Program-made: the position numbers and the translations under genes
Notes under the pieces: model-generated
Told to the model about the DNA's origin: nothing
Seen by the model: only the letters and a program-made list of their open reading frames with translations
Databases searched by the model: none
Shown: piece by piece, positions 28,726-37,723 of the stretch
How the letters are laid out: each line of letters begins with the position of its first letter
Numbering within the stretch: the first letter of the stretch is position 1
From: Chitinophagales bacterium
GTDB lineage: Bacteria > Bacteroidota > Bacteroidia > Chitinophagales > Chitinophagaceae
NCBI GenBank assembly: GCA_020636505.1
Contig: JACJXR010000005.1
Coordinates: 210,791 to 274,790, forward strand
Reading direction: 5' to 3'
Length of the DNA stretch: 64,000 nt

Positions 28726-29829
28726 ATGAGATTAACGATAGTAGCAGGAGCAAGACCGAATTTTTTGAAGATTGCTCCTTTGATAAGGGAAATAGAGAAA
28801 GTGCGTTTGCAAGGAGTGAACATAAGTTATAGGCTGGTACACACCGGTCAGCACTATGATGAGAACTTGAGTAAAGTTTTCTTTCGTGACTTGCAGATAC
28901 CCGAACCCGATGCTAACCTTGAGGCAGGTTCCGGCTCACATGCGGTACAAACTGCAACAATCATGACAGGCTTTGAGCAAGAGCTGATAAACAATCCATG
29001 TGATATTGTGGTGGTGGTAGGTGATGTCAACTCAACACTTGCCTGCAGCATTGTGGCCAAGAAGCTCAATATAAAGGTGGCACATATCGAAGCGGGCATT
29101 CGCTCCTTTGATATGACCATGCCCGAAGAAATAAACAGAATGGTAACCGACTCCATTACGGATTATTTCTTTACACCCACAGAAACAGCAAACGAGAATT
29201 TGATGAAGTCGGGCGTACACGCATCCACTGTGTATTATGTGGGCAATATCATGATAGATAGTTTGCTACACAGCAGAAACATGCTCAGAAAACCTACATT
29301 CATTGCGGCACACGACATAGACCCTGCAAAATGTGTTGTACTTACACTACATAGGCCAAGCAATGTGGACGACCCTGAGCATTTGAAAATGTTGTTGGAC
29401 ACCATCCTCAAAAACACACGCGACTATCATATCATATTCCCGGTACACCCACGTACCAAAAAATCATTGGACGCCATAGGCATCAACGATTCAAGGTTGA
29501 TAGTTACTGAACCGATGAACTACCTGTCGTTCAACTATCTCGTAAGAAGTTGCGCAGTGGTGGTTACAGATTCCGGTGGAGTACAAGAAGAGACTACGGT
29601 AATGGGCGTACCCTGTATCACACTCAGGAACAATACAGAACGTCCCGAAACTGTGGACATCGGCACCAACGAACTGATAGGTGATGATATGAATAAGTTG
29701 GAAGTGGCGTTGACCAATGCCCTTGACGGCAAATGGAAGCAAGGCGCCATACCCGACCTTTGGGATGGCAAAACAGCACAACGCATCGTAAAAGCACTAT
29801 TGCAGATCAGCTCATCCTTTACTGAATAA
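28726..29829 (+). CDS. Non-hydrolysing UDP-GlcNAc 2-epimerase family (WecB/WbpI)
   Basis: The 367-residue enzyme starts MRLTIVAGARPNFLKIAPLI and contains VHTGQHYDENLSKVFF, VGDVNSTLA, HIEAGIRSFDMTMPEEINR and TDSGGVQEET. These are the full set of motifs of the family, including the conserved catalytic histidine and acidic residues. It inverts C2 of a UDP-HexNAc or of UDP-GlcNAc3NAcA. Because 3-oxidoreductase and aminotransferase genes follow, the WbpI reaction to UDP-ManNAc3NAcA is favoured over simple ManNAc synthesis. Confidence 0.9.
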   Translation: MRLTIVAGARPNFLKIAPLIREIEKVRLQGVNISYRLVHTGQHYDENLSKVFFRDLQIPEPDANLEAGSGSHAVQTATIMTGFEQELINNPCDIVVVVGDVNSTLACSIVAKKLNIKVAHIEAGIRSFDMTMPEEINRMVTDSITDYFFTPTETANENLMKSGVHASTVYYVGNIMIDSLLHSRNMLRKPTFIAAHDIDPAKCVVLTLHRPSNVDDPEHLKMLLDTILKNTRDYHIIFPVHPRTKKSLDAIGINDSRLIVTEPMNYLSFNYLVRSCAVVVTDSGGVQEETTVMGVPCITLRNNTERPETVDIGTNELIGDDMNKLEVALTNALDGKWKQGAIPDLWDGKTAQRIVKALLQISSSFTE

Positions 29830-30527
29830 TGCAACTACCTGTCGATGATATCATAGAATGGGATGTACTCAATTGGTCGCAACTCATTCGATATTGGACA
29901 CCCATTGTGGAGCGACTTTCCAAAGAGTCCAAAGTATTGGCGATAGGTGAACGGAATGGAGGCTTATCACTTTGGTTGGCCTTACTGGGTTTTGATGTGG
30001 TATGCACCGACATAGTGGATACAGGCACAACCGCTAAAGACCTGCACAAAAAGTATGGTGTTGAGCACAAGATATCCTACCAAACTTTTGATGTGGTCAA
30101 CGGCAACTTGGATGCGGATAGTTTTGATTTGATAGTTGCCAAGTCAGTTATCGGAGGCTTGAAAGGAAATCGCTCCGATGCCTCTACTCGAAGTTTTGAA
30201 GTACAGCAAAAAGCTGTTGACAATATTAATCGTCTGTTAAAGCCCGGCGGTTACTTTTTATCAGCCGAAAATCTTACAGGTAATATATTGCTGCAAGCAG
30301 CAAGGCGTAACACCGGTAAAACACAAGGCTGGCGCTATTTACACTATCGGGAGTTGAGTCAACTATTTCAATCCTTCGACCTTGTACAAACCAAAACATT
30401 TGGTATTTTGCCCACCTTTTTCGGGAGCAAGTTTGTCAACCTCATCATGTTTTTCATAAACAAACACCTATTGGCCTTTCTTCCTACTACAACAAAGTAT
30501 ATAGCATTTACAACAGCACAGAAGTAA
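29829..30527 (+). CDS. Class I SAM-dependent methyltransferase
   Basis: The 232-residue protein has a SAM-binding motif I region (VLAIGERNGGLSLWLALLG), an acidic residue ending strand 2 (DVVCTDIVD) and a motif IV-like FDLIVAKSVIGGLKG. The segment INRLLKPGGYFLSAENL is the usual post-motif strand. The start ATG shares one base with the preceding TAA. In this locus it probably methylates a sugar hydroxyl or carboxyl; the target cannot be determined. Confidence 0.8.
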   Translation: MQLPVDDIIEWDVLNWSQLIRYWTPIVERLSKESKVLAIGERNGGLSLWLALLGFDVVCTDIVDTGTTAKDLHKKYGVEHKISYQTFDVVNGNLDADSFDLIVAKSVIGGLKGNRSDASTRSFEVQQKAVDNINRLLKPGGYFLSAENLTGNILLQAARRNTGKTQGWRYLHYRELSQLFQSFDLVQTKTFGILPTFFGSKFVNLIMFFINKHLLAFLPTTTKYIAFTTAQK

Positions 30528-30535
30528 GCAGATAG

Positions 30536-31555
30536 ATGACGATAGAACCTGTGAAATTCGCCGTCGTAGGGTACGGACATATTGGTAAGCGACATGCGGA
30601 TATGATCGCCGCTCATTCGGGCTGCGTATTGTCTGCTGTTGTCGATACCAATGAAGAATTGCAAGGCGATGTACTTCAACAACACAACACGGCTTATTAC
30701 AACTCTCTTGACAATCTTTTCGCATCAGGTATTGATGTTGATGTGATAAACATTGCCACACCAAATGCACTTCATGCTTCGCAAGCGGTGCTGTGCCTCG
30801 AAAAAGGCTATCATGTGGTTATTGAGAAACCCATTGCATTGACCACTGCAGAAAGCGAGCAAATACTGACCACCGCAGAACGTATGGATAAGCGCGTATT
30901 CTGCGTAATGCAGAACAGATACTCCGCACCCATGCAATGGCTGAAGGAATTGATGACCAACAATGCATTAGGGAACATCTTCCTTGTGGATGTGCATTGC
31001 TACTGGAACAGAGACGGCAGATACTACACCGGAGACACATGGCATGGCACCAAAGAGGTGGACGGCGGTACGTTGTTCACTCAGTTCAGCCATTATGTGG
31101 ATCTGCTATATTGGCTATTCGGTGATATCACCAACATACAAGCAAAGTTTGCCAACAATAACCATAAGGGGATGATAGCCTTCGAAGATTCCGCAATCGT
31201 CGGATTCGACTTTGTAAAAGGAGGAAGCGGCTCACTGATATACTCAACATCTGTTTGGGATAAGAACATGGAAAGCAGCATGGTGATAGTGGGTGAAAAA
31301 GGAACGGTCAAAATCGGCGGCCAGTATATGGATAAGATAGAGTACTGCCATATAAAAGATTACACCTTACCCGAACAAATAGAAGAAAAAAGAATAGATG
31401 TAAAAAACCATCAGGGAGCAAAAGCTAATCATTATTTTGTGATACAAAATGTGTTAGACGTTCTACACAATGGTTCAGGCATTACTACCAATGCCGAAGA
31501 AGGAATGAAAGTGGTAGATATTATAGAACGTATATACGCCCTAAAAGAACAATAA
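30536..31555 (+). CDS. Gfo/Idh/MocA-family sugar oxidoreductase (WbpB-like)
   Basis: The 339-residue enzyme has an NAD-binding Rossmann start (FAVVGYGHIGKRHADMI) and the family signature VIEKPIALTTAE with the catalytic lysine in EKP. TLFTQFSHYVDLLYWLFG matches the active-site region of WbpB-type enzymes. WbpB oxidises C3 of UDP-GlcNAcA to a 3-keto sugar. The overlapping downstream aminotransferase gene would supply the next step, as in the WbpB-WbpE pair. Confidence 0.86.
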   Translation: MTIEPVKFAVVGYGHIGKRHADMIAAHSGCVLSAVVDTNEELQGDVLQQHNTAYYNSLDNLFASGIDVDVINIATPNALHASQAVLCLEKGYHVVIEKPIALTTAESEQILTTAERMDKRVFCVMQNRYSAPMQWLKELMTNNALGNIFLVDVHCYWNRDGRYYTGDTWHGTKEVDGGTLFTQFSHYVDLLYWLFGDITNIQAKFANNNHKGMIAFEDSAIVGFDFVKGGSGSLIYSTSVWDKNMESSMVIVGEKGTVKIGGQYMDKIEYCHIKDYTLPEQIEEKRIDVKNHQGAKANHYFVIQNVLDVLHNGSGITTNAEEGMKVVDIIERIYALKEQ

Positions 31556-32772
31556 TGCGTAAGATAGATTTTGCGCCGCCATATATCGATGAGGATATCA
31601 TTGCCGAAGTGACCGACACGCTTCGCTCAGGTTGGTTGACGACCGGACCGAAGGTGAGAGAGTTGGAAGAGCTATCGGCCAAGATGTTTGGATTGGAGCG
31701 TACCGTATGTGTCAACTCATGGACATCCGGTGCCGCCATCGTATTCAAATGGTTGGGCATTGGGAAAGGAGACGAGGTGATACTACCTGCATATACTTAT
31801 GCGGCCACCGCATTGAGTGTGATACATGCGGGTGGCACTCCCGTGATGGTGGACATACGCGACGACTTCAACATAGACCCGCAGAAAATAAAAGAAGCAA
31901 TCACCCCTAATACCAAAGCAATTCTTGCAGTTGACCTTGGTGGTTGGCCATGCGACTATGATGCCATCAAAAAGGTCGTAGAGCATGATGATGTAAAGAA
32001 TATATTCAACGCCACAAGCGAAGTGCAAGAACAATTCGGACGTCCTGCACTGATAACGGATGCCGCACACTCCATTGGAGCGATATACAAAGAAAGGCCC
32101 GCTTGCCAATTTGCAGACCTGTCCATCATATCCATGCACAGTGTCAAGAACGTCACTACCGCAGAGGGTGGATTGATATGTCTGAGCCTGCCTGAGCCAT
32201 TCAACAACGAACAGGTTTACAGGTGGATGAAGGTAAACTCCATGAACGGACAAGACAGGGATGCTTTTGCCAAAAAACGCATCGGCAGTTGGAGGTACGA
32301 CATTGTCACCGACGGGCTAAAAGCCAACTTGACAGATGTCTGCGCCGCTATTGGTTTGGTACAACTGAAAAAGTACAAAAACTTTATGCTACCTAATAGG
32401 GAGCGAGTGTATGACCACTACACGGAATTCTTCAGTAAGAAGGACTGGGCGATCATACCCCCGGGTAGAGGCGATGGCAACCGTTCTTCTCACTATTTGT
32501 ACCCATTGCGCATAAAAGGTATTACCGAAGAGCAGCGCGACGACATCATTCAAAAAATAATGGACTCAGGCGTAAGCGTCAACGTACACTTCCTGCCGCT
32601 ACCCACTCTTACCGTTTTCAAAGAGAGAGGGTACGATGTAGATAATTATCCCAACACCTACAAAAACTACGCTTGTGAAATATCTTTGCCGATATATGTA
32701 CAGCTGACCGACGAAGAATGTGCCTATGTGGAAGAACAGGTCGAAAAAGCGTACATTGAGGTGGTTTCATGA
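31555..32772 (+). CDS. DegT/DnrJ/EryC1 sugar aminotransferase (WbpE-like position)
   Basis: The 405-residue PLP enzyme starts with RKIDFAPPYIDEDIIAEV and GWLTTGPKVRELEE. It has Asp169 in ALITDAAHSIGA and the PLP lysine Lys198 in SMHSVKNVTTAEGG. It shares one base with the preceding gene. In the Wbp pathway the 3-keto sugar made by WbpB is transaminated by WbpE, so that role is inferred. Other 3- or 4-amino sugars remain possible, because the insert with VEHDDVKNIFNATSEVQEQF makes it longer than typical WbpE (about 360 residues). Confidence 0.82.
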   Translation: MRKIDFAPPYIDEDIIAEVTDTLRSGWLTTGPKVRELEELSAKMFGLERTVCVNSWTSGAAIVFKWLGIGKGDEVILPAYTYAATALSVIHAGGTPVMVDIRDDFNIDPQKIKEAITPNTKAILAVDLGGWPCDYDAIKKVVEHDDVKNIFNATSEVQEQFGRPALITDAAHSIGAIYKERPACQFADLSIISMHSVKNVTTAEGGLICLSLPEPFNNEQVYRWMKVNSMNGQDRDAFAKKRIGSWRYDIVTDGLKANLTDVCAAIGLVQLKKYKNFMLPNRERVYDHYTEFFSKKDWAIIPPGRGDGNRSSHYLYPLRIKGITEEQRDDIIQKIMDSGVSVNVHFLPLPTLTVFKERGYDVDNYPNTYKNYACEISLPIYVQLTDEECAYVEEQVEKAYIEVVS

Positions 32773-33359
32773 AACGATTGTTTGATCTGATTCTCTCATT
32801 AGTTGGGATAATAGTACTCAGCCCCTTATTGATCTACATCGCGGTTCGTATCAAGTTCGATTCGAAAGGCAATGTATTTTACAGACAGCTGCGCGTGGGC
32901 AAACATGGTAGAGAATTTTATCTCTATAAGTTTCGCACCATGCATCCCGGTTCAGACACCATGAACCTGCTCACGTACGGACTTACGGACAATCGCATAA
33001 CCGGCTTCGGTGCATTCATCAGGAAATACAAGCTAGACGAACTGCCTCAATTGTTCAATGTGTTGTTGGGTGAGATGAGCATAGTCGGCCCTCGTCCCGA
33101 AGTGAAGAAATATGTGGACATGTACAACGAGGAGCAGCGTCAGATATTGAATGTAAAGCCAGGTATCACAGACCTTGCCTCTATCAGATACATAGACGAG
33201 AGCACCCTTTTGGCAGAACAACCCGAGCCTGAAAGATATTATATAGAGCATGTGATGCCCGAAAAAATAAGGCTCAACAATACTTTTATCACTTCTCCCT
33301 CCTTGGTCAATTACTTCTACATCATTGGCCTTACCATAAAAAAATTAGCCACCCGTTAA
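32769..33359 (+). CDS. Monotopic phosphoglycosyl transferase (PglC-like)
   Basis: The 196-residue protein has a single N-terminal membrane hairpin (about 4-26) and the bacterial sugar transferase domain. Asp90-Glu91 in KLDELPQL is the catalytic dyad, and MSIVGPRPEV is the conserved nucleotide-site motif. It transfers the first phospho-sugar to undecaprenyl phosphate and so starts each repeat unit. It is the small PglC form without the WbaP N-terminal extension. As the last gene of the run, its stop lies inside the terminator hairpin. Confidence 0.9.
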   Translation: MKRLFDLILSLVGIIVLSPLLIYIAVRIKFDSKGNVFYRQLRVGKHGREFYLYKFRTMHPGSDTMNLLTYGLTDNRITGFGAFIRKYKLDELPQLFNVLLGEMSIVGPRPEVKKYVDMYNEEQRQILNVKPGITDLASIRYIDESTLLAEQPEPERYYIEHVMPEKIRLNNTFITSPSLVNYFYIIGLTIKKLATR

Positions 33360-33368
33360 GGTGGCTAA
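33345..33368. terminator. Bidirectional terminator at the end of the polysaccharide operon
   Basis: Nine-base perfect arms (33345-33353 and 33360-33368) flank a 6-nt loop that includes the stop codon of the phosphoglycosyl transferase gene. A-runs before and after allow termination on both strands, fitting the convergent dehydratase gene. Confidence 0.75.
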
Positions 33369-33394
33369 AATATCTCTCTCGGTGTTTCTTATTC

Positions 33395-35326
33395 TTAATT
33401 CAGTTTCTTGTCCAGGTCGGATGTCTTTGCGAATGTGGAGTTGTTGCTGATGTATTCCGGCACAATGTCTTTTATCAATCCTACCGTTTCCAAAGTATAG
33501 TGTTGCTTGGCACTTGTCAAAAGCTTATCCACTTTTGCTTTCACCACTTCGTAATCATATTCGCTCACCTTGGCTATCATTATCTTATCGTGATAGGTAG
33601 GCATTACGTTCTCCGAGTTGCTGAGCAATTCTTCATATAGCTTCTCTCCCGGACGCAATCCTGTATACTCTATCTTGATGTCCACATCAGGTTCTTTACC
33701 CGCCAGTCTTATTATTCTACGAGCCAAATCCACGATCTTCACCGGCTTACCCATATCGAATACGAATATCTCACTACCCTGACCCATCACACCTGCCTCA
33801 ATTACCAACTGACATGCTTCAGGGATGGTCATGAAGTAACGGGTTATTTCAGGGTGGGTTACCGTTATCGGGCCACCTTTGTCCAACTGCTTTTTGAACC
33901 TTGGTATCACAGAGCCATTTGACCCCAACACATTACCGAACCTTGTGGTTACAAATTTTGTAGGAGCTGTACCGCCGTTTGCCTCGTCGAAGGTGTTCAT
34001 GAGGGTTCTGCAGAAACTCTGAGTATATATCTCCGCCACACGCTTGGTGGCACCCATCACGTTTGTTGGATTCACCGCCTTGTCGGTAGACACCATTACG
34101 AACTTCTCGACACCGTTGGCCACTGCAAGCTCTGCCAATATACGCGTACCCATCACATTGTTCAGTACTGCTATCGATGGGTTGTCTTCCATAAGCGGCA
34201 CATGCTTGTATGCTGCGGCATGAAACACCACCTCTGGATTGTATATCTCAAACAAGTGCTCCATACGCACTTTGTCAGTGATATCTCCCAAATATGATTT
34301 TACGTTCGCTCCTTTAAAGTTCTCTTGCAGTTCCAAATGCAGGTCGTGCATAGGAGTCTCCGCCTTATCACACATGATGATGATGGATGGCTTGTAGTTC
34401 ACTAACTGACGAACCAACTCACTACCTATCGAACCGGCTGCACCTGTCACCAATATTCTCTTACCCTTCAGTTCGAAGTGTATCTTATCGTTGTGTATCT
34501 TGATAACCTCACGCTCCAACAGGTCTTCGATCTTGATGTCTTTCAACTGCTGTGCTCCAAGACGACCATTCAACCATTCTTTGATCGGTGGTACCTGTTG
34601 TACTTTGATACCGTATTTCAAACTCGTATCTACGAGGTGTACCAACAACTCTTTTGATATTTCTCTATTGGCCAATATCAACAGCTCCACCCCTTCATCT
34701 TTCAGCCTTTTGAAGTTTGCTTCATCACTGCTGTAGATGGGAATGTTTTCCATCAGCTTACCCGTCTTGCTCAACACATCATCCATGAATGCTACCACAC
34801 GCAGGTTACTGCTTGGGAAGTTGTTGATAACGCGCTTCGTCTGCAAGCCGTGTTCACCAGTATCGAATACCACCGCCTTTATCTTATCGGTTTCGCGTTG
34901 TGTCTCCTTATAATAGTTGAACGTATAGCGTACCAACAATCTATAAGTTATCAACACGAAGTTGGTGATGAAGAAGTTGATAACCACCGTTGATATCGGG
35001 AAAAGATTGACATCGGGTACGAACTGTGATACGGCGGTATTGATGGAAAAATAGAACAGTGCCGCGATGGAGTTTACTATCAACAGCCTAAATGTATCTT
35101 CAATATTGGTATAACGAATAATACCCGAATAACTCTTCAGCAAGTAAAACAAAACACCATTGATGATCAGTGATGCCACCAATATCATGGATATATCATA
35201 CTTGGCTACTTCCTCAAGATTGAAGTTGAAACGGAGGATGAATGAAAAGAAAATGCTTAATTGAACACAAGCCAAGTCCAAAAGAAAAATGAACCATCTA
35301 GGCAGGATACGAATTCTGTATTGCAT
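33395..35326 (-). CDS. Membrane UDP-N-acetylhexosamine 4,6-dehydratase (WbpM/PglF/CapD)
   Basis: The 643-residue protein has four N-terminal membrane helices (within 12-135), a first Rossmann-like domain (150-250) and a catalytic SDR domain. The SDR has GAAGSIG (295-301), STDKAVNPTNVMGATKR (413 onward, with Met in place of the usual Tyr as in WbpM) and RPGEKLYEELL. It converts UDP-GlcNAc to the 4-keto-6-deoxy sugar used for QuiNAc-type or bacillosamine-type residues. It lies convergent to the main operon and has its own promoter, so it is expressed separately. The 4-amino sugar product may be completed by the LegC-type enzyme at the window start. Confidence 0.92.
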   Translation of the reverse strand: MQYRIRILPRWFIFLLDLACVQLSIFFSFILRFNFNLEEVAKYDISMILVASLIINGVLFYLLKSYSGIIRYTNIEDTFRLLIVNSIAALFYFSINTAVSQFVPDVNLFPISTVVINFFITNFVLITYRLLVRYTFNYYKETQRETDKIKAVVFDTGEHGLQTKRVINNFPSSNLRVVAFMDDVLSKTGKLMENIPIYSSDEANFKRLKDEGVELLILANREISKELLVHLVDTSLKYGIKVQQVPPIKEWLNGRLGAQQLKDIKIEDLLEREVIKIHNDKIHFELKGKRILVTGAAGSIGSELVRQLVNYKPSIIIMCDKAETPMHDLHLELQENFKGANVKSYLGDITDKVRMEHLFEIYNPEVVFHAAAYKHVPLMEDNPSIAVLNNVMGTRILAELAVANGVEKFVMVSTDKAVNPTNVMGATKRVAEIYTQSFCRTLMNTFDEANGGTAPTKFVTTRFGNVLGSNGSVIPRFKKQLDKGGPITVTHPEITRYFMTIPEACQLVIEAGVMGQGSEIFVFDMGKPVKIVDLARRIIRLAGKEPDVDIKIEYTGLRPGEKLYEELLSNSENVMPTYHDKIMIAKVSEYDYEVVKAKVDKLLTSAKQHYTLETVGLIKDIVPEYISNNSTFAKTSDLDKKLN

Positions 35327-35645
35327 ATATTCTCTTTAACGTAAATGCGTAAAAAATTGCCTCTCACAATATTTACACACACTACTCTCTATAAGTCCCT
35401 CCAAAAGTCAGCGTAAAAATAACAAATAATAGGGGTTAAATAGCCGGAACTATTTCTTATCTGTTTCTTACAGCGCAAAGGTACATTATAATTTTTTTAC
35501 TATCAATTACTAACGAATTAAATTTATTTTAAACTGATTACATCGTTAATAATTACTTTATAAGCCGAAAATACCATGCCGGTTTTAATACTTTTGTAAC
35601 ATTCCTGTATCACCCATATTGTTCATCAGTTACATACATATAGAC
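35327..35645. other. Divergent intergenic region, 319 nt
   Basis: This A+T-rich stretch separates the dehydratase (minus) and HPt (plus) genes. It holds the dehydratase promoter and, on the plus strand, TACTTTTG at 35589-35596, a good -7 box 50 nt before the HPt ATG though without a clear TTG -33 element. No additional gene or RNA structure is seen. Confidence 0.5.
35476..35506 (-). promoter_or_regulatory. Promoter of the 4,6-dehydratase gene
   Basis: On the minus strand, TTG (35506-35504), a 20-nt spacer and TACCTTTG (35483-35476) form a near-ideal Bacteroidota -33/-7 promoter. It predicts a leader of roughly 140 nt before the start at 35326. Confidence 0.65.
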
Positions 35646-36020
35646 ATGAGTGAAGATTTAATAGATTACAGCTTTCTGGAAGAACTGTCCGGTGGAGCTC
35701 CGCAATACAAATACGATATACTGGGCATATTTTTGGATACCATGAACGAAGGGCTGCATAATTTGGCCAATCACATCACATCCGACGATTTTGAAGCTAT
35801 AGAGAAACAAGCTCACGCGTTGAAATCGCCATCCGGGATAGTCAAAGTGAAGGGAATGCATGAGATATTCCAAAAAATAGAGCATCTGGGCAGAGAGAGA
35901 ACAGGCAAAGAAGAGATCATGCAATTGTTTGCCGAAGTGCAAAGTACCTACCAAGCTGCTAAGCCGATACTGGAAGAAGAAAGAGCCAAAAACGAAAAGC
36001 TATTGGATAAAGAAGAATAA
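35646..36020 (+). CDS. Stand-alone HPt phosphotransfer protein
   Basis: The 124-residue protein (starting MSEDLIDYSFL) has the HPt signature AHALKSPSG with phospho-accepting His57. HPt proteins pass phosphate between receiver domains of multistep histidine-kinase relays. No hybrid kinase or receiver gene is adjacent, so its partners are elsewhere. An in-frame upstream ATG at 35619 would add nine residues with no family match; the start at 35646 is preferred. The helical C-terminus is rich in Glu and Lys. Confidence 0.82.
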   Translation: MSEDLIDYSFLEELSGGAPQYKYDILGIFLDTMNEGLHNLANHITSDDFEAIEKQAHALKSPSGIVKVKGMHEIFQKIEHLGRERTGKEEIMQLFAEVQSTYQAAKPILEEERAKNEKLLDKEE

Positions 36021-36042
36021 GCCATGAAATTCATGGCTTATT
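36016..36042. terminator. Terminator hairpin between convergent HPt and membrane-protein genes
   Basis: Thirteen-base complementary arms (36016-36028 and 36030-36042) form a near-palindrome that contains the HPt stop codon, followed by GCTTTT. It can serve both converging genes. Confidence 0.65.
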
Positions 36043-36046
36043 GCTT

Positions 36047-36883
36047 TTAAATTCCTCCTATACGCAACCCTATACAGAATGGGTGCTGATCCAATATTGT
36101 TTCGTGGAGAGCGGTCAACTGATAGCTGGCATATAACCTGAAGTAGCCTTCCAATCCGAACTCCGCCGTAACACAACTGTTGAAATCGCTGAAGTTGAAC
36201 TTGTTATGGTCTTTCTCTTTACCATCTTGTGTGGTGACCTGCTTCATATAAGATGCCAGTCTGTAGCCTCCGGTAATACCCACTCCGTACAGCAGCCATG
36301 TTTTATTGCCTGCCTTGGTTTTGAATGTCATCATCAGTGGCACACTTAGATAGGTCATACCCAACTTGTTTTTGGAGAAGCTCCTTACCGTGTCCAGATA
36401 AACTTCAGGCACCTTGGTGTTGACATATGTTACAGGCTTGTTGAACCTGAAATTGTACATCTGCAAGCCTATACCTGTACCGAACACCACTTTTTGTTTT
36501 TTACCGTTGTGTGCCGTCCAACTTGCCAATACAGGATAAACGTTCACATTCCAAGATTTACCTGTATTAAGGTCAAAGAGGTTCTCGTTTTGGTATCCGT
36601 TTGGAACGTTCAAGAATGCTCCCGCAGCTGCAGATGTGTAATCTGTTTTATCCTGAAGGGAGTTCAAACCTATATCCACCACACCGAAGCTTACGGAAAA
36701 GGTCTTTTCTTTTTCCCTCGTTACGGTACTGTCTTTTTCCGTACCTACAACCAGTCCGTTGGTTGGGCCAAGCGAAATGTATGTTTGCTTTTTGCCATCT
36801 TTCTTTTCGTCTTCCTGCGCATTGGCATTGATGTTTGCCAATAAGCAAACCGCCAGTAGTGCGTTGATGAATTTTATATACAT
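36047..36883 (-). CDS. Secreted protein, probable outer-membrane beta-barrel
   Basis: The 278-residue product has a clear signal peptide (FINALLAVCLLANINANA, cleaved near residue 22). After a short charged linker, alternating amphipathic strands such as GTGIGLQMYNFRF, WLLYGVGITGGYRLA and YFRLYASYQLTALHE suggest a small outer-membrane barrel. It is the third gene of an operon with a sigma factor and a probable anti-sigma factor, so it may be a target or sensor of that pathway. No named family was recognised. Confidence 0.65.
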   Translation of the reverse strand: MYIKFINALLAVCLLANINANAQEDEKKDGKKQTYISLGPTNGLVVGTEKDSTVTREKEKTFSVSFGVVDIGLNSLQDKTDYTSAAAGAFLNVPNGYQNENLFDLNTGKSWNVNVYPVLASWTAHNGKKQKVVFGTGIGLQMYNFRFNKPVTYVNTKVPEVYLDTVRSFSKNKLGMTYLSVPLMMTFKTKAGNKTWLLYGVGITGGYRLASYMKQVTTQDGKEKDHNKFNFSDFNSCVTAEFGLEGYFRLYASYQLTALHETILDQHPFCIGLRIGGI

Positions 36884-36895
36884 AGCTTTTTTGTT

Positions 36896-37711
36896 TTAAA
36901 GTTTAAGTGTAAACAGTTCTTTCTTTCCCAATTGAAAGGTTACTTCCCTGTCTTTGATATTGTCTTTTATGTTTTTTGCCATCGCCAGCTTTTCTCCGAC
37001 AGCTTCTTCCAACAGGGCTATACTTTGACGCGTACTGCTGAAAGGTGTTTGCATTGCCAAAACTTTTTTCTCCTCCGACGAAATGACAGGAGCAGGCAAT
37101 TCGCTTTGAACTATGGCAGCATCCATTTGGTCTATCGGCCTCTTGGCAGTTGGCACAGGTTCCTGTGCTGTCGCCATCAATGTTGCTGATCGCTCACGTT
37201 GCCTAGCCGATGTTTCAGGCAATGTGGCTTCAACAGGTTTGGGGTTTGTAGGTTTAGGTGTTTTAGTGGTTTCCATAGCAATAGTGTTCACAGGTGTTTT
37301 GGGTTGGAGCTTTACAGCATCTTCTTTTATAGGTTTCTGTATGGTTGCCTCATTAGGGTGTTCGGGTGTATCTATTATGTTGGATGCTATGGTTGTATGC
37401 TCTTCAATATTGGGTTCACTACGGTTGAAATAGAACAAGACCACAGCCAAGAGTACACAAGCCGCTGCAGCGTATGTCTTCCATCCGCCAAACCATACGG
37501 TCTTGCCTCCGGCCGTCTTCATCAGTGCGTCTTTGCCTTCATATATCATTGCTGTATCGGGCTGCAATACCGTAGACATATAGGCCTCCAGTTCTTTTTG
37601 CAGTTCGGGGTGTTCGGCCACGAAAGCAAGTAGCGCTTGTTCTTGCTCATGTGTCAGCTCTCCGTCTGCATACAGCATCATATACTCCTCATAGTTCTCC
37701 AAATTCACCAT
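36896..37711 (-). CDS. Putative membrane anti-sigma factor
   Basis: The 271-residue protein starts with a conserved-looking ENYEEYMMLYADGELTHEQE segment, similar to anti-sigma N-termini but without the zinc HxxxCxxC motif. A single membrane helix (YAAAACVLLAVVLFYF, about 79-95) is followed by a Pro/Thr-rich extracytoplasmic region. It lies 12 nt downstream of an ECF sigma gene, which is the typical place for its antagonist. Assignment rests on topology and context. Confidence 0.65.
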   Translation of the reverse strand: MVNLENYEEYMMLYADGELTHEQEQALLAFVAEHPELQKELEAYMSTVLQPDTAMIYEGKDALMKTAGGKTVWFGGWKTYAAAACVLLAVVLFYFNRSEPNIEEHTTIASNIIDTPEHPNEATIQKPIKEDAVKLQPKTPVNTIAMETTKTPKPTNPKPVEATLPETSARQRERSATLMATAQEPVPTAKRPIDQMDAAIVQSELPAPVISSEEKKVLAMQTPFSSTRQSIALLEEAVGEKLAMAKNIKDNIKDREVTFQLGKKELFTLKL

Positions 37712-37723
37712 AGCATCTCGTTT

